The notes beneath the pieces were generated by a model that saw only the letters and a list, made by a program, of their open reading frames with translations, did not search any database and was not told where the DNA came from. Below, one piece after another: positions 25,594-34,560 of a DNA stretch of 64,000 nt (the first letter of the stretch is position 1; every line of letters starts with the position of its first letter). Made by a program: the position numbers and the translations under genes. Source of the DNA: Comamonas phosphati (lineage in GTDB: Bacteria; Pseudomonadota; Gammaproteobacteria; Burkholderiales; Burkholderiaceae_C); the NCBI RefSeq assembly GCF_014637085.1, contig NZ_BMEU01000013.1, positions 1-64,000 of the forward strand, in the 5' to 3' direction.

Positions 25594-26907
25594 ATGCTCA
25601 CGCCAGAACAACGCCTGTCGCTGCAGACCGTCAAGCGCTTGCCGCTGGCATTGCTGCTGCTGGTCACGGCCGGTTTTGTCGCCACTTCGCTGGCCGGTTC
25701 GCGGTGGGAGACGGTGCCGCTGTGGCTGGCCTGCCTGCGTGCCATCTGCGAGGCCGCCATGGTGGGCGCGCTGGCCGACTGGTTTGCGGTAACGGCGCTG
25801 TTCAGGCCCATTGCCCTGCCGCTGGTGGGGCGGCACACGGCCATCATTGCGCGCAACAAGGACCGCATCGGCGAGAACCTGGCCATCTTCGTGCGCGACA
25901 AATTCCTCGATGCTCCTTCGCTGGTGGCGCTGATCGAGCGCCGCGATCCGGCCCATGCCCTCAGCGACTGGCTGACCCTGCCTGCCAACAGCGCGCTGCT
26001 GGGCAAGCAGGTGGCGCGGCTGGCGCTGGCGGCGCTCGAGATGGTGCAGGACGCGCAGGTGGAAAAATTTCTCACCCGGTCCCTCAAGGCCATCCTCTCC
26101 CAGCTCGATCTCACGGGTGCGGCGGCCTCGTTGCTGGCCGGCCTCACCCAGGGCGGGCGCCACCAGGCCGTGCTCGACGACGTGCTGGCGCGCCTGGGCA
26201 GCATGCTGCGCAACGAGCAGACCCAGGTGCTGATCGCGCACACCATCGTGGCCTGGCTCAAGCGCGAGCATCCGCTCAAGGAAAAAGTGCTGCCCACCGA
26301 CTGGTTGGGCGACAAGGGCGCCGGCATGATCGCCTCGGCGCTGGACAGCCTGCTGCAGGATATTGCCCAGCATCCCGATCACCGCATGCGCGAGGCCTTC
26401 GATGCCTCGGTGCGCCGCCTGATCGAGCGTCTGCAGAACGATCCCGAATACGAGCAGCGCGTCGAGAAGCTGCGCCACTACCTGCTGCACGACGAGAAGC
26501 TGGCCAGCTATCTGCGCGCGCTGTGGCTGGGTCTGCGCGCCAAGATCGAGAAGGACCTGGCCGACGAGCATTCGGCCATTGCGCGCAAGGCCACGGCCAT
26601 GGGGCGCTGGCTGGGCCAGTCGCTGGCGCATGACGAGGCACTGCGCACCTCGATGAACGAGCGGCTCAAGCGCTGGGCCACGGCGCTGGCACCCGATGTT
26701 TCGCACTTCATCGGCCAGCATATTGCGGACACCGTCAAGCGCTGGGACGCACAGCAGCTGTCGGAGCTGATCGAGGTCCATATCGGCAAGGACCTGCAGT
26801 ACATACGCATCAACGGCACGCTGGTGGGCGGCGCCATCGGCCTGGCGCTGTTCGTCGTCTCGCATGCGGGCAGCCTCTGGCGCAGCCTGCAGCAGATGCT
26901 GGCGTGA
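25594..26907 (+). CDS. DUF445 family membrane protein
   Basis: A 437-residue DUF445 (YjiN-type) protein: N-terminal TM (about 18-36), the family signature GALADWFAVTALFRP near 58-72, HTAIIARNKDRIGENLA, long helical middle and a C-terminal TM (GTLVGGAIGLALFVVSHAG near 408-427). The family is widespread and its function is unknown; it is probably membrane-anchored at both ends. It follows the HlyD gene by 50 bases, with TATGCTTTAG just before the ATG as a possible -10, so it may have its own promoter and need not belong to the polysaccharide operon. Confidence 0.82.
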   Translation: MLTPEQRLSLQTVKRLPLALLLLVTAGFVATSLAGSRWETVPLWLACLRAICEAAMVGALADWFAVTALFRPIALPLVGRHTAIIARNKDRIGENLAIFVRDKFLDAPSLVALIERRDPAHALSDWLTLPANSALLGKQVARLALAALEMVQDAQVEKFLTRSLKAILSQLDLTGAAASLLAGLTQGGRHQAVLDDVLARLGSMLRNEQTQVLIAHTIVAWLKREHPLKEKVLPTDWLGDKGAGMIASALDSLLQDIAQHPDHRMREAFDASVRRLIERLQNDPEYEQRVEKLRHYLLHDEKLASYLRALWLGLRAKIEKDLADEHSAIARKATAMGRWLGQSLAHDEALRTSMNERLKRWATALAPDVSHFIGQHIADTVKRWDAQQLSELIEVHIGKDLQYIRINGTLVGGAIGLALFVVSHAGSLWRSLQQMLA

Positions 26908-26957
26908 TCCACGCCGCTGCCTTTGGATAAGCCGTTGGCAAGCTGCAGATTCTGGAG

Positions 26958-27392
26958 CTATCCCTGTCCGTCCTGGGGCAGCAGGTGCTGGCCGATCTGC
27001 TGCCAGGCCTTGGCGGCGTCATGCTGGCCCGCGAAGAGATGGCAGCTGGCCGCTGTCATGGCCACGCGGCCGTCCTCGGGCTGCAGATCGAAAGCCAGTT
27101 CGCACTGCGCGGCGGCATTGGCCCACATCACGGCGGCATTGGGCGAGTCTTCCTTTTGCAGCGCATGGGCCTCGGCCATCCAGGCCTGGGCCAGGCGGAA
27201 AGCCGCCTCGGGCTGCTCCATGTCGGCCTGGTGCGCAAGGTAGAACTGCCTGCCGGCAGCTTGCCATAGCGCGCGGGCCTGGTTGAAGTCGCTGGTGGCC
27301 ACGGCCTGGGCCTGGGCTACCAGCGCATTGCCGGCCTGCAGATGGGCGGCGTAATCTTGGGGCGTGCTGTCGGGCGTGTTGTCTTGGGGCAT
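26958..27392 (-). CDS. Small TPR-like hypothetical protein
   Basis: A 144-residue soluble protein from the ATG at 27392 (MPQDNTPDSTP). It is rich in Ala and Gln and built of helix pairs (NALVAQAQAVATSDFNQARALWQAAG, seen in parts; AAFRLAQAWMAEAH; VAMTAASCHLFAGQHDAAKAWQQIG) that look like two or three tetratricopeptide-like repeats. No signal peptide, no catalytic motif. It converges on the DUF445 gene. Function unknown; TPR-type scaffolding is the most that can be said. Confidence 0.6.
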   Translation of the reverse strand: MPQDNTPDSTPQDYAAHLQAGNALVAQAQAVATSDFNQARALWQAAGRQFYLAHQADMEQPEAAFRLAQAWMAEAHALQKEDSPNAAVMWANAAAQCELAFDLQPEDGRVAMTAASCHLFAGQHDAAKAWQQIGQHLLPQDGQG

Positions 27393-27449
27393 GGGGCGAT
27401 TGTCGCCACTGGGCAAAAGCTCTGGCGCCCGCGGGGGCTACCCCTGTGG

Positions 27450-27878
27450 CTAGAACCTGAAGTCCAGGCTATGCGCCTCCTTGCCCACCTGGGTCTGCAG
27501 GCTCTGGGTCTGGCCGTTACCGGACGTGGCCTGGACGCTGTAAGCCCCTGCTGGCAGCTTGAGCAGGCAGACCGGCCCGCCGGCCTGGAAGCGGTAGCTG
27601 TCCTTGGCGCCCTTGATCTCCACCGTGATATCGGCCAGGTATTCGCCATCCTTGGCGGCGAACAGCAACGACAGCGGATAGTCCTTCATGGCCGTGCGCA
27701 TGGCCGTGGACTCATCAAGACCAATGCCGCCGCAGGCGTACTGCAGCGCCCCTTGCGTGTGCAGCGGCGGTACCCCGCCCGCCACCGCCCCTGTCTGGGC
27801 CTGGGCCAGCGCTGGCAGGGCGGTCAGCAGAGCCCCTGCCAGCAGCGCATCGACTGCGGTTCTCTTGGCGTGAAACAT
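27450..27878 (-). CDS. Exported small beta-sandwich-like hypothetical protein
   Basis: A 142-residue periplasmic or surface protein with a clear signal peptide (cleavage near ALAQAQ, residue 24). The mature part has one Cys pair (YACGGIG and PVCLLKL) and closing strands LLKLPAGAYSVQATSGNGQTQSL resembling carboxypeptidase-regulatory or transthyretin-like folds. ATG at 27878 is preceded by AAAGGA six bases away, better than ATG 27893. It stands alone between a TPR-like gene and an HTH regulator. Function unknown. Confidence 0.65.
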   Translation of the reverse strand: MFHAKRTAVDALLAGALLTALPALAQAQTGAVAGGVPPLHTQGALQYACGGIGLDESTAMRTAMKDYPLSLLFAAKDGEYLADITVEIKGAKDSYRFQAGGPVCLLKLPAGAYSVQATSGNGQTQSLQTQVGKEAHSLDFRF

Positions 27879-28144
27879 GATGCATCCTTTCATCGAGCAA
27901 GCGATGCCCCATGGTCGCGCGCTGCCCCGGGCCTGGCTGTCATCTGGTGTTGTGCGCCGCTGTGGGTGCGATCTTTCAGCGTGTTGCCAATTGAGATAGG
28001 CGTGAGCGCAATGGAATACCGGTTTCAGGGTGTTTCCGGCCCGCCGCGCCGCGGCGGCAAGCCAGGGATCGGCGAGCTGCTCAATGAACGCCGGCGCAGC
28101 GCGATGCCCGCCAGCATGCCTTCGGCGGTTGAGCCTGTATATCT

Positions 28145-28567
28145 CTAGGTCTGGGCCGCGCGCTCGGCCTCTTCGGCCGCATGGGCGCGCGCAATGGCCA
28201 GGATGACCTCGCGGGCCAGCCGCCGCTTGGGCACGGGCAGGCGCAGATAGAGGTCGAACAGCTCGCGGTCTTCGTAGCCCAGCGAAACGCTCCAGGGCGC
28301 GGGCTGCTCGCGGGCCTGGGGCGCCTCCACGGGGTCCCAGGCCAGCTCGTGCGCGGGCACCTGGAGCCACTCGGCCAGCGTGGCCAGCTTCCTGTGGCTG
28401 GGAACGGTTTCGCCCAGCAGCCAGCGGCGCACGCCGTGCAGCGTCATGGGCTTGCCCCAGTGGCGGCTGTTGAACTCGCGCTCCAGCACCGAAGGCCTGG
28501 CCTCATAGCCTGCCGCTTCCATCGCATCGCGTAACTTTTGCGCAAACCGCTGCTTTGCATCCTGCAT
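28145..28567 (-). CDS. Small HTH (XRE-like) transcriptional regulator
   Basis: A 140-residue protein with an N-terminal DNA-binding domain (about 5-75): FAQKLRDAMEAAGYEARPSVLEREFN and VRRWLLGETVPSHRKLATLAEWLQVP, given here in parts, form a phage-repressor-like helix-turn-helix. The C-terminal half is helical with a basic patch (PVPKRRLAREV). It is divergent from the Wza-type gene across a 104-base AT-rich spacer with several palindromes, making it the likely local repressor of that polysaccharide locus and of itself. The same kind of gene is common in Comamonadaceae. Confidence 0.7.
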   Translation of the reverse strand: MQDAKQRFAQKLRDAMEAAGYEARPSVLEREFNSRHWGKPMTLHGVRRWLLGETVPSHRKLATLAEWLQVPAHELAWDPVEAPQAREQPAPWSVSLGYEDRELFDLYLRLPVPKRRLAREVILAIARAHAAEEAERAAQT

Positions 28568-28601
28568 GCGCGCACGCTATGCAATGCCGTTGATGGTTGC
28601 G

Positions 28602-28645
28602 TAACTTTAAGTTATAGTTACGTTATTAACTTAATTTACAGTTAA
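28602..28645. promoter_or_regulatory. AT-rich operator/promoter cluster between HTH gene and polysaccharide locus
   Basis: TAACTTTAAGTTA (28602-28614) is a perfect palindrome around a central T; GTTATTAAC (28622-28630) is another, and further GTTA/TAAC half sites (CTTAATTTACAGTTAA) continue to 28645. Such AT-rich, repeated half-site DNA is unusual in this GC-rich window. It lies 34 bases from the HTH gene start and 27 from the next start, fitting a shared promoter with repressor sites. Confidence 0.6.
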
Positions 28646-28671
28646 GCAACAAGAAGCCAGCCACGGTACCC

Positions 28672-28866
28672 ATGATCGATAGCTCATATGCCTCTTGGCA
28701 GATGCTGCCCATTCTGCTCATCCTCTTCATGTTCGGGGGCTGGCTTCTCATCCGGCTGACCACCAAGGCGGCGCGCCCGCCCAAGGACTACGGCTATGTT
28801 CCCGAAGTCAGCGTCCTGCTGCCGGCCGGCGACAAGGGGCCGCATGCCCGCGACACCATTGCTAGT
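28672..28866 (+). pseudogene. Truncated N-terminus of a family 2 glycosyltransferase, in frame with wza
   Basis: Codons from ATG 28672 encode an N-terminal TM (QMLPILLILFMFGGWLLIRL), then VPEVSVLLPAG..KGPHARDTIASIF, which reads like the start of a membrane GT2 catalytic domain (compare YPSVSCLVTCYSEGEDVRKT in the enzyme at 20917). It stops being GT-like after about 65 residues and runs on in frame, without a stop, into the Wza-type signal peptide. It looks like the remnant of a deletion that joined two genes. If translated as one protein, the lipoprotein would carry an extra N-terminal TM. Confidence 0.55.
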
Positions 28867-28890
28867 ATTTTCGTGATGGGCGTAGCTCAT

Positions 28891-30051
28891 ATGGCGGACG
28901 CCGCCCGTGCGTCGCTTCGCGCGCCATGGTGCCAGCCGCTGTGCTCGCCAAGGGCCGCCCTGGCGCTGGCCTGCGCATGCCTGGGCGGCTGCGCATATGC
29001 TCCGGGTCTGTCCATCGGCAGGCCAGCCGAAACGCCAGCGGGCGCGGCGGCGGATGCACCTCCGCCCGGTGCGCTGCTCAGCATCACGCCGGAGCTCATC
29101 CGGCACCAGCGGGCCGGCCGCCTCTCCGAGGTGAGCGAGGACGTGCGCCATCTGTTCGGCGTGGCCAAGCCCTACCAGATCGGCCCCGGGGACGTGCTCA
29201 ACATCGTGGTCTGGGACCACCCCGAACTCGTCATGGCGCCCGCAGGATCATCTGCCACCACCGATGCCGCCAGCCTCACCCCCGTGGGCAACGGCTACAA
29301 CGTCAGCGCGGCGGGAAGCATTCAGTTCCCTTATGTGGGGGACATCAGAATGAGCGGGCACACCGAATCCGAAGCCCGGGACCTGCTGACCCGGCGGTTG
29401 TCCAGGTACATCAAGGACCCGAAGATCACCCTGCGCATCCAGTCCTACCGCAGCGGCCGGATCTATGTGGATGGCGAAGTGCGCCAGCCCGGGCTGCAGG
29501 CCATCAACGACCTCCCGATGACCCTGCCCGAGGCCATCAACCGCGCCGGCGGCTTCACCGGGCTGGCTGATCGTTCCAGCATCGCTGTCTCGCGCAACGG
29601 CAAAACCACGGTGGTCGATATGCAGCAGCTCACCGAACTGGGCATCAACCCCTCGCGCATCCTGCTGGGCAAGGGCGACATGGTGCGCATCCTCGGCAAG
29701 GACGACGCCAAGGTCTACATCCTGGGCGAAGTCACGCGCCCCATGGCGCAGCCATTGCGCAACGGCCGGCTGAGCCTGAACGAGGCCCTGGGCGAGGCCG
29801 GCGGCATCAACAACACCACGGGCGACCCAAGGCAGGTCTATGTGGTGCGTGCCGCCCCGGACGGCGCGCCTGAAATCTTCCACCTCGATGCCAGCTCCGC
29901 CACCGCCTATGCGCTGGCCGAAGGCTTTGCCCTCAAGCCGCGCGACGTGGTGTACGTCGATCCCGCGCCGGTCGTGCAGTGGAACCGCGTCATCAGCCAG
30001 ATCCTGCCCAGCGCGCTGGTGGTCAACAACGCCTCCGCGGCCACCAAATAA
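28891..30051 (+). CDS. wza: Wza-type outer-membrane polysaccharide export lipoprotein
   Basis: From ATG 28891 a 386-residue OPX protein: signal peptide with lipobox LGGC (Cys34), polysaccharide export domain (YQIGPGDVLNIVVWDHPEL near 91-109; FPYVGDIRMSGHTESEARD) and two SLBB-type repeats (RIYVDGEVRQPGLQAI and KVYILGEVTRPMAQPL), then a C-terminal amphipathic helix (VVQWNRVISQILPSAL). It forms the export channel in Wzy-dependent capsule/EPS systems. No good ribosome site precedes 28891, and the frame is open back to 28672, so the true start is uncertain. The phosphatase gene follows after four bases. Confidence 0.82.
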   Translation: MADAARASLRAPWCQPLCSPRAALALACACLGGCAYAPGLSIGRPAETPAGAAADAPPPGALLSITPELIRHQRAGRLSEVSEDVRHLFGVAKPYQIGPGDVLNIVVWDHPELVMAPAGSSATTDAASLTPVGNGYNVSAAGSIQFPYVGDIRMSGHTESEARDLLTRRLSRYIKDPKITLRIQSYRSGRIYVDGEVRQPGLQAINDLPMTLPEAINRAGGFTGLADRSSIAVSRNGKTTVVDMQQLTELGINPSRILLGKGDMVRILGKDDAKVYILGEVTRPMAQPLRNGRLSLNEALGEAGGINNTTGDPRQVYVVRAAPDGAPEIFHLDASSATAYALAEGFALKPRDVVYVDPAPVVQWNRVISQILPSALVVNNASAATK

Positions 30052-30055
30052 GGCC

Positions 30056-30523
30056 ATGAAGACGTCGGTATCCGCGCAACCCGCAGCGATGCAGCACATC
30101 CTGGTGCTGTGCATCGGCAATATCTGCCGCAGTCCCCTGGCCGAAGCCTTGCTGCGCCGGCGGTTCCCCGGAAAAACCATCCGGTCGGCCGGCCTGGAAG
30201 CCCTGGTCGGCCAGCCTGCAGACCCTGAATCGGCCGCCGTGGCGGCCCGGCACGGCCTGGACCTTTCCGACCACCGGGCCCGGCAGTTGGCCACCTGGAT
30301 GTGCCAGCAGGCCGACCTGATCCTGGTCATGGAGCAGAGCCAGAAAGCCGGCCTGGAGCGGCAATGTCCGTGGGTGCGCGGCAAGGTCTTTCGGCTGGGA
30401 GCGTGGAGCGCATTTGATATCGCCGATCCCTATCGCCGTCCCCGCGAGGCCTTCGAGGCCGCTTACGCCGGCATTGCCCAGGGCGTTGCCGACTGGGTGC
30501 CCCGCATTCAGCAACTGGGATAG
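30056..30523 (+). CDS. wzb: Low-molecular-weight protein tyrosine phosphatase, Wzb-type
   Basis: A 155-residue LMW-PTP that would dephosphorylate the Wzc kinase. The P-loop is CIGNICRS with Cys19 and Arg25, and the general-acid Asp lies in FDIADPYRRP near residue 120. It could start at Met12 (MQHILVLCIG), closer to the usual length; ATG 30056 is kept because it is four bases after the wza stop. Its place between wza and wzc is the standard capsule/EPS order. A small GCCGG/CCGGC hairpin follows its stop. Confidence 0.88.
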   Translation: MKTSVSAQPAAMQHILVLCIGNICRSPLAEALLRRRFPGKTIRSAGLEALVGQPADPESAAVAARHGLDLSDHRARQLATWMCQQADLILVMEQSQKAGLERQCPWVRGKVFRLGAWSAFDIADPYRRPREAFEAAYAGIAQGVADWVPRIQQLG

Positions 30524-30616
30524 CGTGCCGCCGGTCCTCCGGCATCGATGGCACCACACAGCCCGCCCACCTGACCTGGGCAGCCATCCACACACCGCTC
30601 AGAAGAAATCGAGTGT

Positions 30617-32866
30617 ATGAACCTGTCTCCTGCCAACCAGACCTCCATGTCGCCTGTGCCAGCGATGCAGCCATCGCAGGATGATGGCGACACCATCAAT
30701 CTGCTCGACCTGCTGGACGTCGTGCTCGACGGCCGCTGGCTCATCGCCGGCATGACCGCTTTGGCCCTGGCCATCGGCGCGGGCTACGCCTTGCTCAGCA
30801 CGCCGATCTACCAGGCCGACACCCTGATCCAGGTGGAGGACACCAAGGTCGGCGGCGCCGGCAACCTGCTTGGCGACATGAGCGGCCTGTTCGACATCAA
30901 GTCTCCAGCCGTTGCCGAGATCGAGATCCTGCGTTCCCGTTGGGTGCTTGGCCAAGCCGTGGACAACCTGCAGCTCGACCTGGAGGTCCAGCCGAAATAC
31001 ATTCCATGGGTGGGCCGCTGGCTGGCGCGGCGCGCCACCGCGCCATCCACTCCGGGCCTGCTGGGTATGGGCGGCTACGTCAGCGGAACCGAGTCGCTGC
31101 AAGTCACAGACTTCAAGGTTCCCCCGCTGCTCGCGGGCAAGCGTTGCTCGGTAGTGCTGACCGATGCGGGCTATAGGCTGACCTCGCCCGAGGGAGAGGT
31201 GTTGGGTGAGGGCCGCTTCGGTCAGCCGCTGGCCTTCCAATACCAAGGCGCGGCGGGCGAACTGCTCGTGGCCGGAGCGCAAGGCAAGCCCGGCGCGGCA
31301 TTTCATGTCACGCGCTTTTCCCGGCGGGCGGTGACGGACGGTTTGCAAGGCTCGATACGTATCGGCGAGCAGAGCAAGCAGTCCGGCATGATCCGCAGCA
31401 CGCTCGAAGGTGACGACCCGATACGGATCGTGCGCATTCTCAATGAGGTGGGGAAGTTGTACGTGCGCCAGAACGTGGAGCGAAAGGCCGCCGAGGCCGA
31501 GAAATCCCTCGCCTTCCTCGATACCCAACTGCCCCAGTTGCGCAAGGAGCTGGAAGCTTCCGAGAAAAAATTCAACCAGTTCCGCGACAGACACGGCGTA
31601 TTCGACCTCGATAACGAGGCCCGGATCCTGCTGGACCAGGGGGCGAAGCTGCAGATCAGCCTGCTTGAGCTACAGCAGAAGCGCAAGGAGCTGGAAGCCC
31701 GTTTCACCGGCGCCCACCCCAGCCTGCAGACCATCGATGCGCAAATTCGCGACGTCAATGCCGAACTGGCCAGGCTGAACCGCCGCACCAGGCTTTTTCC
31801 CGCCGTGGAGCAGGATCTGCTGCGCCTCACGCGCGACGTCAAGGTCAACAACCAGCTCTACACGGGTCTGCTCAACAGCTTGCAGCAGCTGCGCCTGGTC
31901 AAGGCCGGCCGGGTAGGCAATGTGCGCTTCGTCGATGAAGCGGTGGTGCCCGAGCAGCCCATGAAGCCGCGCCGCTCCCAGATCGTCGCCCTGGCCGGTG
32001 CATTGGGCTTGCTGGCCGGGCTGGTGCTGGCCTTTGCGCGCAGCAGCCTGCGCCCCGGCATCAAGGATCCGTCGGAGATCGAGCAGCGCAGCGGCCTGCA
32101 TGTGTTTGCCACCGTGCCGCATTCGAAGGCCCAGGTACGGCTGGCCAAGGCCATCAAGGGCAAAGCTCCCGGCAACCATGTCCTGGCCGTGCAGGCGCCC
32201 GACGATCCCGTGGTCGAAAGCCTGCGCAGCCTGCGCACCGCGCTGCAGTTCGCCATGCTCGACGCCGGCAGCAATCTGGTGCTTTTCACGGGCCCCACGC
32301 CGGGCATCGGCAAATCGTTCACCAGCGTGAACTTTGCTGCTGTGGTGGGTGCTGCCGACAAGAGAGTGCTGCTGATCGATGCCGACCTGCGTAAAGGCTA
32401 TCTCCACGACTATTTCGGCCAGGGGCGTGGAGGCGGCCTGAGCGAAGTGGTCAGCGGCAGCATCCCCCTGGCCGAGGCCTTGCGCCGCGATGTGGAGCCC
32501 AACGTGGACCTCCTGTCCACCGGCGTCCTGCCGCCGAATCCGGCCGAAGTGCTCATGGCACCGGCCACACGGGCATTGCTGCAAGAGGTTTCCGCTCGAT
32601 ACGATCTGGTGATCATTGACGTACCCCCGGTGCTGGCCGTTTCCGATGCGGGCGTTCTGGCCCATCTGGCCGGCACGGTGTTCATGGTGGCACGTGCGGA
32701 GGTCACCAGCCTGGGCGAGCTGCAAGAGGCGTCGAAGCGGCTGGTGCAAACCGGCGCGCAGGTACGCGGCGTCATCTTCAACGACCTCGATATCGACAAG
32801 CGCCGCTACAGCTACGGCCTTGGCTACAAGTACGGCAGATACCGATACACCAACTACCAATACTGA
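30617..32866 (+). CDS. wzc: Wzc-type polysaccharide co-polymerase and tyrosine autokinase
   Basis: A 749-residue BY-kinase. Wzz-type periplasmic domain lies between TM1 (about 42-63) and TM2 (about 454-475), with a long coiled coil (about 285-400) and the PxxP motif after it (EQPMKPRRS). The cytoplasmic kinase has Walker A GPTPGIGKS (559-567), Walker A' LLIDADLRKG (about 585-594) and Walker B VIIDVPPV. The last 19 residues hold eight tyrosines (YSYGLGYKYGRYRYTNYQY), the autophosphorylation cluster. It controls polymer length and export with Wza and Wzb. No glycosyltransferase, flippase or polymerase gene follows, so the locus is incomplete here. Confidence 0.92.
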   Translation: MNLSPANQTSMSPVPAMQPSQDDGDTINLLDLLDVVLDGRWLIAGMTALALAIGAGYALLSTPIYQADTLIQVEDTKVGGAGNLLGDMSGLFDIKSPAVAEIEILRSRWVLGQAVDNLQLDLEVQPKYIPWVGRWLARRATAPSTPGLLGMGGYVSGTESLQVTDFKVPPLLAGKRCSVVLTDAGYRLTSPEGEVLGEGRFGQPLAFQYQGAAGELLVAGAQGKPGAAFHVTRFSRRAVTDGLQGSIRIGEQSKQSGMIRSTLEGDDPIRIVRILNEVGKLYVRQNVERKAAEAEKSLAFLDTQLPQLRKELEASEKKFNQFRDRHGVFDLDNEARILLDQGAKLQISLLELQQKRKELEARFTGAHPSLQTIDAQIRDVNAELARLNRRTRLFPAVEQDLLRLTRDVKVNNQLYTGLLNSLQQLRLVKAGRVGNVRFVDEAVVPEQPMKPRRSQIVALAGALGLLAGLVLAFARSSLRPGIKDPSEIEQRSGLHVFATVPHSKAQVRLAKAIKGKAPGNHVLAVQAPDDPVVESLRSLRTALQFAMLDAGSNLVLFTGPTPGIGKSFTSVNFAAVVGAADKRVLLIDADLRKGYLHDYFGQGRGGGLSEVVSGSIPLAEALRRDVEPNVDLLSTGVLPPNPAEVLMAPATRALLQEVSARYDLVIIDVPPVLAVSDAGVLAHLAGTVFMVARAEVTSLGELQEASKRLVQTGAQVRGVIFNDLDIDKRRYSYGLGYKYGRYRYTNYQY

Positions 32867-32933
32867 TCCGGACCGGCGTGCATGGGAGCATCGCGCTGAT
32901 GCTCCCGCATTGAACCGGCCCCGTGCCAGGGCG

Positions 32934-34469
32934 TCAGAACCGTTCGAGCCCGGGGTGGCTGATCTGTCCCCCGCGCACCAGCATCTTGCCGTATTCGGCG
33001 CAGCGGTTGAGCGTGGGAATCACCTTGCCGGGGTTGAGCAGGGCCAGCGGATCGAACGCGGCCTTGAGCGCAAACATCTGCTGGTTCTCGGCCGTGGTGA
33101 ACTGGGTGCACATGGAGTTGAGCTTTTCCACGCCCACGCCGTGCTCGCCGGTCACGGTGCCGCCCATGGCCACGCTGGTCTCCAGGATGTCGGCGCCGAA
33201 CAGCTCGCAGCGGTGCAGCTCGTCGGGGTTGTTGGCATCGAACAGGATCAGCGGGTGTAGGTTGCCGTCGCCCGCGTGGAAGACGTTGGCGCAGCGCAGG
33301 CCGTACTTCTTCTCCATCTCCTGGATGGCCAGCAGGATGTCGGCCAGGCGCTTGCGCGGAATGGTTGAGTCCATGCACATGTAGTCGGGGCTGATGCGGC
33401 CGCTGGCGGGAAAGGCATTCTTGCGCCCGCTCCAGAAGCGCAGCCGCTCTTCCTCGTTTTCGCTCACGGCGATGGCGGTGGCGCCGGCCGCGCGCAGCAC
33501 CTCGCTCATGCGCGCGATTTCCTCTTGCACCTCCTCGGGCGTGCCGTCGCTCTCGCACAGCAAAATGGCTTCGGCCGTGAGGTCGTAGCCGGCCTTGACG
33601 AAGTCCTCGACGGCGGCCGTCATGGGCTTGTCCATCATCTCCAGGCCCGCGGGAATGATGCCGGCCGCGATCACGGCGGCCACGGCGGCGCCGGCCTTGC
33701 GCACGTCGTCGAAGCTGGCCATGATGCAGCGCGCCAGCTGGGGCTTGGGAATGAGCTTGACGGTGACCTCGGTGGCCACGGCCAGCATGCCCTCGCTGCC
33801 GATGACGGCGGCCAGCAGGTCGAAGCCCGGCGTATCCAGCGCATCGGAGCCGAACTCCACGGGCTCGCCCGCGATGGTGAAGCCCCTGACCTTGAGCACG
33901 TTGTGCACCGTGAGGCCGTACTTGAGGCAGTGCACGCCGCCCGAGTTCTCGGCCACGTTGCCGCCGATGGTGCAGGCGATCTGGCTGCTGGGGTCGGGCG
34001 CGTAGTACAGGCCGTGGGGCGCGGCGGCTTCGCTGATGGCCAGGTTGCGCACGCCGCACTGCACCAGGGCCGTGCGGCTGTACGGGTCGACCTTGAGGAT
34101 CTTGTTGAACTTGGCCAGCGACAGCGTCACGCCCATGGGGTGGGGCATGGCGCCGCCCGACAGGCCCGTGCCCGCGCCGCGCGCGATCACGGGTGCCTGG
34201 ATGGCGTGGCAGGCCTTGAGCACGGCCTGCACCTGTGCATAGGTTTCGGGCAGACAGACGACCAGCGGACGCTGGCGGTAGGCCGTGAGGCCGTCGCACT
34301 CGTAGGGCGTGGTGTCCTCGGTCTGGTAGAGCAGCGCGTGCGCGGGCACATGCGGGCGCAGCGCCTCGAGCACCTGGGCCTGGCGGCGCGCGCGCTCGGT
34401 CGGAGCCGGCTGCTGGCGGGCGGCATCGGCGGCGGCCGATGGATCGGGAAGAGAGCTGTCAAGCGTCAT
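32934..34469 (-). CDS. glcD: Glycolate oxidase subunit GlcD-like FAD-linked oxidase
   Basis: A 511-residue flavoprotein of the FAD_binding_4/FAD-oxidase C family. The PP-loop APVIARGAGTGLSGGAMP (near 95-112) and SEGMLAVATEVTVKL bind FAD; HAGDGNLHPLILFD and GEHGVGVEKL near 400-470 are GlcD/D-lactate dehydrogenase signatures. It oxidises glycolate (or D-2-hydroxyacids) to glyoxylate. ATG 34469 is where homology begins. glcE and glcF are not adjacent, as they would be in a full glc operon, so it may be a stand-alone D-2-hydroxyacid dehydrogenase instead. Confidence 0.82.
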   Translation of the reverse strand: MTLDSSLPDPSAAADAARQQPAPTERARRQAQVLEALRPHVPAHALLYQTEDTTPYECDGLTAYRQRPLVVCLPETYAQVQAVLKACHAIQAPVIARGAGTGLSGGAMPHPMGVTLSLAKFNKILKVDPYSRTALVQCGVRNLAISEAAAPHGLYYAPDPSSQIACTIGGNVAENSGGVHCLKYGLTVHNVLKVRGFTIAGEPVEFGSDALDTPGFDLLAAVIGSEGMLAVATEVTVKLIPKPQLARCIMASFDDVRKAGAAVAAVIAAGIIPAGLEMMDKPMTAAVEDFVKAGYDLTAEAILLCESDGTPEEVQEEIARMSEVLRAAGATAIAVSENEEERLRFWSGRKNAFPASGRISPDYMCMDSTIPRKRLADILLAIQEMEKKYGLRCANVFHAGDGNLHPLILFDANNPDELHRCELFGADILETSVAMGGTVTGEHGVGVEKLNSMCTQFTTAENQQMFALKAAFDPLALLNPGKVIPTLNRCAEYGKMLVRGGQISHPGLERF

Positions 34470-34560
34470 GCCCCGACTGTAGAGGATGGACGCCGGCCCC
34501 GGTGTGAGTTTTCTTGCAGCGGCGTGTGAAAAGCGCTGAGGCGGGCGGTTCCTGATTCTT

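Noticed and set aside
28011-28148. 45-codon plus-strand ORF (MEYRFQGVSGPPRRGG..) ending on the HTH gene's stop
   Set aside because: Codon pattern is not unlike coding DNA, but there is no strong ribosome site or recognisable family and it overlaps the opposite gene's end; left unannotated.
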